A DNA stretch of 31,117 bases from assembly GCA_027575765.1 (NCBI GenBank), contig JANBPT010000552.1, positions 1 through 31,117 of the forward strand, read 5' to 3'. Under the pieces are notes generated by a model. It saw only the letters and a program-made list of their open reading frames with translations, was not told the DNA's origin and ran no database searches. Positions 1-10,510 of the stretch are shown one piece after another. The position numbers were made by a program, and so were the translations under genes. This stretch comes from Tieghemiomyces parasiticus (taxonomy: Eukaryota > Kickxellomycota > Dimargaritomycetes > Dimargaritales > Dimargaritaceae). Each line of letters begins with the position of its first letter. The first letter of the stretch is position 1.

Positions 1-2384
1 AGTGAAACTATTATTCCCCTCATGTTGCAGAGTAACACGAAAGAGGTATGTGTTGTGGATTTCATCGGGAATAGGTGGAGGGGCTTACAGGCTAGCGATC
101 GGGATATACGGCCTTTTTCTTCGATCTACTCTCGATATTTTAACTGAGGATCGGCGCGCGCTTTAATAGTTTTGACTTATTTTAAATGGTGTAACCATAG
201 GAAAGTGCATCAGCTAAAAGAAAATTACTACGAGACAAAAGTGGACAAATCGGTAAGTATTCCCCGAGTACCGAGAAGCGGGACTAGATGGTGGCTAGTC
301 TAAGTAATGGCCATTAGTCAATCAAGGTTCAGGAACACTCTACGGATTTGATGCGAACGAAACCAGGGATTGTTAAGTAACTGGTGATTTTATAAGCAGC
401 AGTAGAGAGAATATAAAGATAACAGTGATAATAAATTGTGAACCCCTCGCTTTTCCATGTTGGAGCGAGTGGTTTGTGCTTTTATATGTGAATAGGTATA
501 GTAATGTGTGACTCTGTAGGGAGGTTGACGAGCGGAAGAAGAATGTGAGCTAAAAATAGAACATTAATGTCCAGTAATGTTTATATAATTGGAACTCACG
601 TTCTTACTAATAGGTTAAAGAGGTCATAGTAGAATTCCAACAGGGATTACTATTCTAAAAGGATACAGTGAGTCGAAACGATGGTCTGATTCGTTGTAAG
701 CAGCATTTTACTAGACTGTCGGAGGACCGGTTGGATATGAATCGGGTAAAAAATAATTTTATCTGCATTTGACAGCTACGGGCTACAGTTTAACGACCCC
801 CGCCGTCTACCAATTGGTTCGCGGGTTTTGCCATTGGATATTCCAGGGAGCATGGCTAGACGAGAAGAGTGGTAGATAATACCGGACATGGAATTTACTA
901 GCAGACAGTATATTAAATTGTCGCACCCACTATTTTGACTACCTGGGCGATGAAGCTAGGAAACTGAGGTTTCCCATTGTTGCTGATCTGAGGGCCTCAC
1001 TGACCTATTCGTTACATGACAACATAGCACACCAGGTCTTGCAACCTTGTTGGGACGCAGTGTTGAGTGGACGTCTGGGAACCCCACAAGGAGAAGGCCT
1101 CAGCGCATTTGGTGTGGGAGTGACCCAATAGGAAACGGAGAGGTCCTAACAGTGAGTAGATTGGAAAAAAAAGAGGGGGAGGCAAGCAATCCCCATGGAC
1201 TACTGTGAAGTGGGGTGGGGCTGAAGGTTAGCTTATGCGCACGCAAACTGCGTTTCGTACTATTAGGTGAACTAGGGATTCAAATAACAGTCCTGAAGTT
1301 CGCCGTAATTAGAAAACAGCGTGGTGATGTTGGCAGCGAGGTGCGGGGAGATAACCAAGTGATGCTTTGTGGTCGTCCTACGTAAATCGTAATTATATAA
1401 AGCGGTGAAGGCGTGCAGGCGTCTACGGTGCCATACGTTGGCATAAACTAACGATGGGAGACCGCATACTCTGCCCCGTTTTCCTTCCTACATCCCGATT
1501 CACCCTTCCCAAGTCACCTGGTCCTACTTACCCCTCTCAAACGTGAAGGCAGTTAAAAAATACCCTAGTATGAATACAGATGGCCGATACCATCGAAGCG
1601 GCACGGGCTTTATTATTGTAATATGAGAGTACCTCACTTCAGTAAGATACTATTGATCAGGTCACCCTTTACCCAGCATTAAGCATTCACAGAACGGGAT
1701 TCCTTGGGTAATTGTATTGGAGGTATCATTTCAACTGACAGACTTACCAATTAACTTATTTAACTGGCTATGAAACTACGGGGCAGGTAGGGAATTTGTT
1801 TGCATAACCGGTTGGTAGACTATTATCTGCTTACCAGTTGACCTTGGTACAGATCTACTTGACAGTTGTTACGACGAGACCTCCTATCTGAGCGCAGGAG
1901 TGTAGTTAAATGACCTCCGCCTCCTGGACGTAGGAGGTCGCCTGTATCAAAGCGGCTCCCTCAGGATAAGGGGGACCGCCTGCGGGCTGAAGCAAGCCCG
2001 GTAGGACTTCGTTTTTGATCTCGATATATCTTGGTAAACCATTCAGCCGGTCCCGACCAGAACAGTTTCATGGCCTTTGGCACTAACCTCACCTGCTCAT
2101 ATAGGCGAAACAAAATCACCCGACACTTTTAGGCTGGAGTTCTCTGATCGCAATGCTCCAGATAAAACCTAAGAGAGTCAACAGTGCCGAGTCAATAGGT
2201 ATAAACCACTCCAGGGTTGAACCATTTTCGACTTTACAGCTTGCTTTTTTAACCATTCATCATGTTTGCTTTGGAAGCCCCCACTCCGCCCAAATTAACC
2301 AGATGAGATGTGCGGGTCCATATTTATAATTATTGTCCGGAGGACCGAAAAACAGATGCTATTCTGAATGTTTTGATTTCCAAG
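1..2384. other. Intergenic region without recognisable genes
   Basis: No open frame of 60 or more codons exists in any of the six frames here, and stop codons are dense on both strands. I recognise no protein similarity, no tRNA and no rRNA. Composition is visibly more AT-rich than the coding part of the window. The only structure I can point to is the group of hairpins near 1878-2016, listed separately. The stretch could be intergenic DNA or very old repeat remains. Confidence 0.7.
1878..2016 (+). other. Row of hairpins ending in a T-run; possible structured RNA
   Basis: Successive inverted repeats are visible. CTCCT (1881-1885) pairs with AGGAG (1896-1900). GACCTCC (1912-1918) pairs with GGAGGTC (1933-1939). 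GCGG-TCCC (1952-1960, one bulged C) pairs with GGGGGACCGC (1970-1979). CGGGCT (1983-1988) pairs with AGCCCG (1995-2000), flanked by an outer CCT/AGG pairing. A run of five T follows at 2012-2016, which would suit RNA polymerase III termination. I see no clear A-box or B-box promoter and match it to no known RNA. It may be a small non-coding RNA gene or chance pairing. Confidence 0.25.
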
Positions 2385-3112
2385 CTGGGCCCGGCTGCCC
2401 CTGGCCACTTTACTATTGACAGGTGACTAGCTCGTTTTCGCACGGGCCACCACTCTTTTGCAGATGACCCTTATTCTGGCCGCCCATCAGACAACCCTGG
2501 TGAACTCTATGGGGACATGCTCCTGAGACGGCTGGGGGAAGACCCTGGACTGACTGCTGAGCAGCTGGCCCAGACCCACCATACTTCCCCTACTACCATG
2601 CGCAATGTCCTGCGCAGGGACTTGGGGTTGCACAGCTCTTTCAATCGCTGAGTCTCCCACAACCTCACCAATGACCACTGCCACCAGTGGGAACGTTTTG
2701 CCCACTGAGTTCCTGGAGAAATTAGATGGGGCCAGTGACTATCTGCTGGGCTCCATCGTCATAGGTGATGGGACTTGGGTGTACCTTTATGATCCACCTG
2801 TGGCTTCACCATGAAAGTGCACCACCACATTGTGATGAAGCTACCCAGACCTACATTTCCACCTCCAAACTCAAACCTCTTTTGGCCCCTCCCTACAGTC
2901 CTCCTGACCTGGCCCCTGCGACTTCTGGTTATTCAAGGATATCAAACAGCGGCTGAGGGGCAAGCAGTTCAGCGCACTGGAAGCGGTCATGGATACCTGG
3001 CGATCAGAGCTAGCCAAGCCCCAGCCAAGTTTACTCAAGATCCTGTTTTTATAGCTGGATAGAAAGAACGCGCAGAGTAGTATAGAGTGATGGCAACTAT
3101 CATTAACAAACG
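2385..3112 (+). pseudogene. Decayed mariner-type (Tc1/mariner superfamily) transposase
   Basis: Translating across frames gives a broken mariner transposase. The N-terminal part contains the typical ARFRTG...DDPYSGRPSDN linker and then LTAEQLAQ with a second helix-turn-helix (MRNVLRRDLGL). The catalytic core follows as GDGTWVYLYDP, whose first Asp is kept where GDETW is usual. The end is a degraded PPYSPDLAP block running into CDFWLFKDIKQRLRGKQF, with the last catalytic Asp. In-frame stops (2649-2651, 2706-2708 and later) and several frame changes show that it is dead. The upstream DNA-binding part is not recognisable, and I could not find the terminal inverted repeats, so element ends are unknown. 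It is the only mobile element I can name in the window. Confidence 0.85.
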
Positions 3113-3591
3113 CCATTTAGATTTGAGTTGACGTGAACGTTTTAGAGTACCCATATTTCATACTAAGAAACCAATGACCCCACATGCTGTACGCCGTCTC
3201 AGACTGTGGTACCTCTGCTTCCCATACCCTCTCGATATTGGTGGACTTTGTACCTGAATTAGGCGTTCACTCGCCTCGTCTTCTTGCTCTCACACGCCGT
3301 ACGCCTTTATAGCCCAGCACTTCTTCATTGTAACTCTTACCTTAGTAAAAGCGTGCTATCCTTATTATCTATGTTTTTCTGGTTGAACCTTCCTCTTTTT
3401 ATATTGCAATCGACATGTCTGTCTAGATTCTGAGCACCCAGTTGGCCTACTCGCAGTCTCGCAGAGACGATTCCCTTAGGAAACTGATCACCGCTGGCAG
3501 TGGACATGGTTAGCCCCATACATAAGCGGTTAACAAAGGCAAAACTGCCTTTAGCAGCCAGACTCGTCAGGCACCTTGTCGGAGAGAAAAT
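3113..3591. other. Intergenic region, mariner relic to SLD3 3' end
   Basis: No gene is seen. It holds the tail of the mariner element and the 3' flank of the minus-strand SLD3-like gene. A short perfect inverted repeat at 3535-3552 is listed separately. No AATAAA is obvious on the minus strand just after the SLD3 stop. Confidence 0.6.
3535..3552 (-). repeat. Short inverted repeat in SLD3 3' flank
   Basis: AAAGGC and GCCTTT form a perfect 6-bp stem around a 6-nt loop, about 40 nt past the SLD3 stop codon. It might be an RNA hairpin in the 3' UTR, but so short a stem is also likely by chance. Confidence 0.25.
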
Positions 3592-6244
3592 TTAAAAGAA
3601 GAAGTCAAGCTGGCGACGAGTAGAGGTCTGTCGGCGAAGACTGCCGGCCAGGTTAGAACCCGGTAACATGATGTCGTCATCGGCCAAACTGTCGTAGGCC
3701 GAACCAGATAGACCACTGCTATTGACGCCGAAGGAGCCGTCAAGTGAGTTGCCACCGAAATCCATATCAATGAATGAGTCATTAAAGGATACAGTATACG
3801 GTAATTCCGTGGCCATGGTTGCAGGGTCGGTGAAAGGGCCGGGCACGGTGGATTCTGTCGGAACGAATGATAAAGGGGGCGGAGGAGAGCACGAAGACGA
3901 AGAATCGAGGGCATTAGTGTAGGGGAAGGCGAGTTCTGTGGCGGCGGGCGAATCGGCGCAAGGCAGACGGTAGAGATTGGTCGGGATCTGGTCGGCGCTA
4001 TGAATAGCCACGGGAACCGGTTGGCTGCGGCCACCGGGACCAGATTGATGAGGTTCGACAAAATTACGCGCGAAGGGCAGTGGGCGGGTGTCGGTTTGTG
4101 GTCGTCGACTCACACAGCCGAGACTGTAACGACCCGGACCGCGCATACTGGAGACCAAGGCAGAGCGAGTCATAGCCGAAGGTCGATCTGCTCCGGGCAG
4201 GTGTTCAGTAGCACGTTTGCGCTTGGAGGCCGACGTGGGCGAGGTGATCGCTCGGCTACTTTCGGCGACTGGCTTAGCTTGTCGCTGGCGGCGACGGTCG
4301 GCCTTGTGGTTTACAGTACGGAGGCTGCGTTGGCCGGCGGCGGCGGAGGGGAGGGCCACCACACGGCGGTTCAGTAGTGGGGAGGGTCGGCTGGGTGGGG
4401 TATTGCTGGCACTGTCAATTCCTAAGCTGCTACGTCGTGACGAGCTACGATCGGAGATAATGGATGGCGTGCGCTTCATGAGTGGGCGGGGCATCAGCTC
4501 ATTGAGGGTAGCGCTGAGGGACCGCGCTGAACCCCGGTGGGCTACTGCGGATTCCGTGCCGGCCGGGGCGGTGGGACTCTGGGCAAACATGCGTGCCATA
4601 CGGCGGAAGCTACCAGGCATGACCGAACGGGACGGAGATTTGCCTACCAATTCAGTAGAATCTTGGCTGATCTGCAATGGGACTGGAGGCTCGCCCAGAC
4701 GGGGTTCGTCACCCCCGGTCTCTTTCCCAGTGCGATCCGGCAGGTTCCCTACCACCGACTGTACCCGTCGCAAGCTGGCGGAGCGTCGCTCCTCGCAAAG
4801 CCGGGCGGTGAACGAGAGCGAGGGCCGGATGGACCGTGGTGCTCCCATGGTCGGGGAGGCCCGAGGGGTTCCGCTCTGCCGGCGTTCGCGGGATGGCGCG
4901 GTGGACCGACTGCGCTGCAATGGGGCACTCAGCGACATGCCACCGCATTGAATGCGCAGCGGTTTGAGTACGTCCGGTAGCTCGCGCTTGAACAGCGGGG
5001 CCACGTGGTTCTCCATAAAGTAGTGTGCTGGGTCGGCCCGACGGGGGTCGGCGTGGACGGAGGTCACGTTTGAAGTGCCGGCTGGCGGGCCTGTCGGATC
5101 AAGAAAGAGGTCAGTATGGTATCCGACCATAGACCAGATGCAGAGCTTATCCACGTAGGTCTCAAGCTGGTCAGAAAGTGTCTTGGCATGCTGGCGGGCC
5201 ACCTCGGGATCGGTGAGCACTAGACAGGTGCCCAAAGACGAGGCAGCAACGGGTGGGGTAGGCTGGGCTTGAGTCAGCTTGTCAAACGAAGGGACCGGTG
5301 TGAGGTGGCAAGCGCCCGCGGCGAGCGACGTCCGTCGCGGTTTGCAACGGTAGATTCGCATGTATAGCAGGTGGACGAAGACTTGGAGCTGGAACCTAGC
5401 GGGAACGAGGATGCAGGGAGGGAAGAGGGTAGGGCAGCCGTAGATTAATATCAGGTACAATGGTTAACTCGGGCTATGTAGAGTGAAGTCATTGCTCGCG
5501 CAAGCGATCGGACTGCCGGCTTCGCACAACTTACTCGCGCAGCTTGTGCCGCTCGAGGCAACAGGTGGCCCGACCATTGGCTGTGCCAGATGGGGAAAGA
5601 CCGCCATGGTCCGAGGAGGCAGCGGATAACCCATCCGAGTCAGCTTCACGGTCGCCCGTCAGGGCTTGGTGAAACAATAGCCACCACCGACCTTCTTCGG
5701 CTTGCTCGTGGTGGTTACGATCATCAGGTTGAACCGCTAAGGTTGCGGCAAGCTCGGCCTGACACGCCGCCAACAACTGGGATACCCCGGTACGGTACTT
5801 ATCCTCCAATGTACCCATGGGCACTGCCAGGGCGAGTACCGCCGCGAGGGCAGTGAGTCGCATGGCCGCCCGCTCGGGACCGTCCTCGGCCTGGTATAGA
5901 ATCTTGAACGCGTCCACGAGGGCCCGCGGTGGAATGGTGAGGTCAAACAGGGCATGCTGGTATAGGGAACGCAGGTCACGGTGAATCACCTCGGACGATT
6001 GATTAGCCAACGCGTCAGCGGTTAAGGGTGGGGGCAAAATCGGCTGAGTCGAAGTTTCGGGGCCGGTGGCGGCGATAGGCGCATTGGCCGGGGACGCGGC
6101 ATCGGACGCGGGATCGCTGCTCGCGTCAGACACTGCTTCACTCGACCCCGAGCACGATGCCTGAATGGCCACCGACCGCGCGGGGCAGTCTGGATGCGCG
6201 CTCACGTCCAACGAGGTGGGCATGGACACGAGGGCAGACGGCAT
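3592..6244 (-). CDS. SLD3: Sld3/Treslin-like DNA replication initiation factor (2 exons)
   Basis: Exon 1 is 6244-5535 and exon 2 is 5395-3592, giving 837 aa. The intron (5534-5396, 139 bp, GTAAGT...CTAG) splits a Glu codon in matching phase. The joint creates KLREFQLQVFVHLLYM (residues 234-249), which resembles the KLRE-QLQ helix of the Sld3/Treslin (STD) domain; neither exon alone shows it. Further family-like pieces are GTLEDKYR in exon 1 and, near 310-389, LCIWSMV then a run ending LPDVLKPLRIQCGG. In this family the domain binds Cdc45 and helps load it on Mcm2-7 at origins in the nucleus. The remaining roughly 450 residues are low-complexity, rich in Ser, Arg and Pro, with about nine S/T-P sites (for example GTPRASP, NTPPSRPSP). 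Such sites are CDK targets that bind Dpb11/TopBP1 in known Sld3 proteins. The first ATG is at 6244, with a second one seven codons later. Identity rests on recalled motifs. Confidence 0.72.
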
Positions 6245-7059
6245 TGGCGCAATTTGCAGAGCTGGCGAGGAGTGCCAACAGAATTAGGCGACGGTGACTG
6301 CCGAATAACGGCTAGAAATACAGACGGTAAGTAGTGACAAGTAAAAGGTTATAAGGAGCACCGGAGAAAGCAATACTAAGGGAGAAAGTAACGAGCCAAA
6401 CGTGGAGCAAACTAGAGCTAAAACTGGAGCAGTTAGAGTCGTTGTTTGGGAGGGTTTGTGTATACCACCACAACGGGACTTTACACTGAGCTGCCGCAGC
6501 GAAGGAAGTGATAGGTGGGCTGGGCCAGTTCCTAAGGTAGTGGGACAGAGTGGGTTGGCGAGGGGGGGGCTAAAAAAAGGACTGGGGCGGAAGAGGGGGG
6601 AGGCAGGTTGGCGGTGGAGTAAGGAAAAAAAAAAAAGTGTGCAGAAAGACGGGCTAGTCCAGGAGGAGGGTACTCTAAATGGCAACACTCATCAAACCTT
6701 GCACCGGCATGAGACGCATTGTTATATAGTTACGGCGAGGGCGCATGGAACCACTATTCACTGCCTACCACTTTACACGCCACGACGCGTAGCGGGGACT
6801 TAACCGCTAATGCGTACTTACGTGTACGATATATACCCTGCCAGGGATGCCAGCTTCGCCCTCCACGTTACGACTGTCTGTATGCCAGCCCCCCCCCGCC
6901 TCCGCTGCTCGGAGGCCCTGTTTATATGCTAGCGGACGAGTGAAGTCGCGCACAGTCGACTTCCGCCATTTTCTTACGTAGGGTTAAAACTATTTTACTC
7001 CGCTGCCAATCCATGTAAGTGGTGAGATTATATGTCTACCAGGAACGTAAGGGGATCCG
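6245..7059. other. SLD3 promoter region / SEC20 3' flank
   Basis: No gene is supported. The minus strand is strongly pyrimidine-rich between about 6360 and 6690, which gives a 134-codon open frame of Ser/Pro/Leu-rich low complexity. I read that as promoter or 5' UTR of SLD3, not protein. An ACGCGT hexamer, the MCB core bound by MBF in yeasts, lies at 6785-6790, but the same hexamer occurs several times elsewhere in the window. Confidence 0.5.
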
Positions 7060-8302
7060 TCAGACCGGGCTGGGCGCAGAGGTTTCGGTCACCGTCTTCA
7101 GAAGCAGGGAGGTTTCGGTCATCGCTGATGGGGAGGAAGGCCTCACCACAGACGCCGCCCCGCGGAAGACGAGTCCCACCAGCCAGCGGAGTATGCTGAA
7201 ACCTGGGAACCGGCCCTGCAGAACATACACCACCACGGCCAGGAAGACAAAAAGGCCGAAAAACATGATTAAACGATCCGTCCAGTCGCCCTGCTCGAGT
7301 TTGGTAATGATGGTTTGGGACGACTTGAGCAGGCCGGAGAGCGACTGGTGTTCGCCCAGGGTGAGGCCCACCAGCCGCGAGGATTCTTCGAGCTCGGCCG
7401 TGTTGGCCACACTGCGTTCCACCTCGTTCGACATGAGCTTCGTGGTGCGCCGCAGCGCGTCCGTCACATCGCTGGCCGCATTGAGCACCACGTTCCCCTC
7501 TGCCGCCCGACGCCGCCGCAGTTCGTTCGCCCGTACCGTTTCGACCGTCGCTCCCTTAAGAAGTTCTGCCCGTTCATCCCGGGCCCGCTGGTCCAGCGAC
7601 TGTTTCGATTTGATGAGGGCAGCGCGGATGGCGCGCTGGGCGCTGTGAGGATATTTTTTGTGCGTAGTGCAGGACGATGGGATGAGGTTGGTCGGATAGT
7701 GTTTGGTAAGCATACGCAGCGGTTATCTAACCAGTTGCTACACGTGTGCGGGTACAGTTCAAGTACTTACTTTTTGGCGTGCTGCTCGTGTGCCACGAGC
7801 CGGTCCAAGTAGTTTTGCCGGTCGGCCTCGCGGTCTTCCTCTTCCGCATGACCCTTTAGACGCTAGTGACAGCAGCCAGCAACGCCGGGCGCGCCGGAGT
7901 GTAGGGATATAGACGGAAGGAAAAGAGTTAGCATATATCAAAGGCCGTTTGCACAGGCTTCCAGGACGGCGGCCCCTTCAGGGGGGGTCAAAGCCAGGGT
8001 GACGGATACAGTGCCCTGACCAGCGTCCGTCGAGGCCTAGAAGCCTGCCTCTCCAGTCTTCCCCCTTGATCCACAGACGCCAGGCCCATTTGCTCGGCTC
8101 GTCGTACCGCGCGGTGACCTACCTCGATTGTCCGCTGAATGCCCTTGTGCTTGTCGCGGACGATGGCGGCCAACTCCTGCTGCTCAGCCGCAGTGGTTAT
8201 GGAAGTGGTCAGTGCGCTGATAAGCTGGGTGAGCTCCCGCTCATCCTGCCCCAAAAAGTCCATGCGCTCAGCGAGCGTCAGCGAAGGTGCGGCCATGACC
8301 AA
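7060..8302 (-). CDS. SEC20: Sec20/BNIP1-type SNARE (3 exons)
   Basis: Exons are 8302-8123, 7862-7771 and 7642-7060, giving 284 aa. Introns are 8122-7863 (GTAGGT...CTAG) and 7770-7643 (GTAAGT...ACAG), with phases 0 and 2 matching. The joined protein follows animal BNIP1 along its length. A coiled N-terminal half (about 25-120) crosses both joints. A SNARE helix follows (about 139-205, with DVTDALRRTTKLM and EHQSLSGLLKSSQTIITK), then a membrane anchor (about 214-231, WTDRLIMFFGLFVFLAVVVYV). Sec20 is a t-SNARE of the ER that works with Ufe1, Use1 and Sec22 in COPI retrograde fusion. Unlike yeast Sec20, the protein has no HDEL at its end. It instead has a roughly 53-residue tail with a second hydrophobic stretch (about 239-257) and a Ser/Thr-rich end. 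The second exon is only 92 nt and is easily missed. Confidence 0.85.
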
Positions 8303-8712
8303 GTTGTCAAACTATTGGCGACAATGGATGCGAGATGGGTGACAATTGAGACAAAGGGGATGAAGTTCAGAACAGAGCTGTGGTGATGTTGACATGCACA
8401 GATAAGCCAATCCACGGTGGCGAAGAAATGTGTGTCTTCACGCACCGCCAACCTTGGGTCCCGTCCGCCCTGGATAAGCAAGAGCAGTACACTAGTTATC
8501 GCGTACGTCACATCCAGCCTGATTTTCAAGTCCTCCGCCTGTTCCACGCGTCACAGGGTGTCCACCAAAGAGCCACTTACACAGGGTTTCAAGCAGCCCA
8601 ACACGGCACCATTGTATCTAATCGCAGCTCTGCCGTTGGACATGAGTATCCTCTATGAGGTATTTTTATAAATAGTAAATTGTTGGCACGATCATCGTGA
8701 CTACAAACCCGC
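8303..8712. other. Gap between SEC20 start and ILV1 stop
   Basis: No gene is supported. Open frames on both strands here are short and overlap each other without recognisable motifs. It should hold the SEC20 promoter and the ILV1 3' UTR. A T/A-rich stretch (about 8660-8685) just past the ILV1 stop may carry the polyadenylation site, though no exact AATAAA is present. Confidence 0.5.
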
Positions 8713-10510
8713 TCATCTCAGAAACTGTTGATACGCTGGGTTCTCCGTCTCGTTGACGTAGGGGTACCTGAGGCCGTCCAGGAAGGCTTGGAATTCGGAC
8801 GGTTTCCCGGGCACCGTCGATTGGTTAGCCTCGGGGGGCACCTGGATGCCGACCATGACCTTGCCGACGTCACTGCCAAAGTTGCGGTAGTGGAACAGCG
8901 AGATGTTCCACGCCGACGCGATGGAGGTGAGGAACCGTTTAAGCGCCCCAGGCCGGTCGGGGAACTCGAAACGGAACAGGTGCTCGTTGGCTGGCTGGCA
9001 GCGGCCACCCACCAAGTACCGGGCATGACTCTTGGCCATCTCGTTATCGCTTAGGTCCTGGGCACGCATGCCTTGGGCTTCCAGTTGGGCCTGGATGGCC
9101 GGCACCTCGGTAGTCCGGTCCGTCACACTGAAGGACATAAAAATGTAAGCTCGGGCCGGATCGCTAAATCGGTACGAGAACTCGGTAATATTGCGCGGGT
9201 AGATTGCGTCGTGTAATTTGAGGAAGCTGGGATGTGAGCAGTGGAAAGACGGAGAAGAGTCATTTATACAGGGTTAGGGCCTGCTCGCATTTTCCCTCCG
9301 GTTTTAATAGCCGGATAAATGCGAGGGCGCGAATTACTGCCCGCTGGCAAACGCACACGTTCGTTTTGATCGCAATCCATGTGACAGATGTTACTCACCT
9401 TCCGGGTTTCTCTGGAATCAGCACGGACATGAGAACCTCACGGCCCTCGCCGATGGCTGCCCGTTCAGCCACGAAACGGAGTCGGTCAAAGTTCATGTTA
9501 GCGCCGCTGGTAATGGCTACGACGTTTCGGTCTGACCATCCGTGCATCTGGCAGTACTTTTTAGCGCCGGCAACGCTGAGCGCGCCAGAGGGTTCGAGGA
9601 TTGACCGGGTATCTTCAAACACGTCTTTGATGGCTGCGCAAATCTCATCGCTGTCCACTAGAATGGTCTCGTCGACAACCTGCTGGCACAACCGGAAAGT
9701 CTCCTGTCCGACGTAGCTCACCGCGGTGCCATCAGCGAATAGGCCAACCTCCGAAAGCCGCACCCGGTCGCCCGTCCCTAGCGACCTGGTCATGGCGTCG
9801 GCGTCGTAGGTCTCCACCCCGATGATCTTCACCTCGGGCCGCAGGCGCTTGATGTAGGAGCCCACCCCAGCGGCGAGCCCGCCCCCGCCAATGCTGATAA
9901 ACACTGCATCGAGCTGCTGGACGTCCAACCGGCGTAGAATCTCGAACCCGACGGTGCCCTGTCCAGCAATAACGTAGGGATCGTCGTAGGGCGGAATGTC
10001 GATCCAACCGTGTAGCTGGGCCAGGCGGAGGCACTCGGTCTTGGCCTCATCGAAGTTGTCGCCGTGTAGGACTACCTCGGCCCCAAGGCGTTTCACGTTA
10101 CGCCATTTGATCTCCGGGGTGGGAACGGGCATGACGATAGTGGCCTTGATACCCAATTTCTGAGCCGAGAAGGCCACTCCTTGGGCGTGGTTTCCGGCCG
10201 AGCACGCCACGACCCCGGCGGCCTTCTCGGCCGGGGTAAGGTGGTACATGCGATTGTAGGCACCGCGGATTTTGAATGAGAAGACGGGTTGGAGGTCCTC
10301 TCGCTTTAGATAAATGTTGTTGTGATGGCGGGAGGTTAGGTTGGTGGCCAGCGTCAGTGGGGTCTCGATGGCGGCATCGTAAACTCGGGCGGTCAGGATG
10401 AGCCGCAAGTAGTCTGGCTCAGGGGTTTGGGGGGTGGCTGTCATGGTTAATATTTTTTTTCGGTAATATACGAGGTGAAGGGGGAGGGGGTTTAAAGTGG
10501 TTCTAGACAA
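8713..10510 (-). CDS. ILV1: Threonine dehydratase, biosynthetic (2 exons)
   Basis: This enzyme converts threonine to 2-oxobutanoate, the first step of isoleucine synthesis, using PLP in the mitochondrion. Exon 1 is 10510-9399 and exon 2 is 9226-8713, giving 541 aa. The intron is 9398-9227 (GTGAGT...CCAG), and the joint restores [21 protein letters not shown], the start of the first ACT-like regulatory domain. The catalytic domain shows the Schiff-base lysine in [11 protein letters not shown] (Lys80), the SAGNHAQG loop and the phosphate-binding [10 protein letters not shown] (206-215). Two tandem ACT-like domains (about 358-541) allow feedback by isoleucine and valine in this family. I keep the first ATG because residues 1-22 contain Arg and Lys and no acidic residue, as in a mitochondrial presequence. 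The ATG at codon 23 (10444) would give a shorter, cytosolic-looking protein. Length fits biosynthetic enzymes (about 510-580 aa). Confidence 0.96.

Noticed and set aside
4217..4951. A 244-codon plus-strand frame
   Set aside because: It lies antisense to the Arg/Ser-rich SLD3 tail, has no motif, and is a GC-rich shadow frame.
5531..6244. A separate 237-aa gene on the minus strand
   Set aside because: It ends exactly at a GTAAGT donor and joins in phase to the next exon, giving the Sld3 motif, so it is exon 1 of the SLD3-like gene.
6284..6688. A 134-codon minus-strand frame rich in Ser, Pro and Leu
   Set aside because: The frame follows from a pyrimidine-rich promoter or 5' UTR upstream of SLD3. 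There is no domain and no splice link that improves the SLD3 model.
6785..6790. ACGCGT (MCB-like) upstream of the replication gene SLD3
   Set aside because: The hexamer occurs about as often as expected across the window, including inside coding sequence, so this copy carries little weight.
8021..8075. Later splice donors for SEC20 exon 1 (GTGGAT at 8074, GTCAGG at 8020)
   Set aside because: The GTAGGT at 8122-8117 is a better donor, has the same phase, and gives an unbroken coiled-coil alignment with BNIP1.
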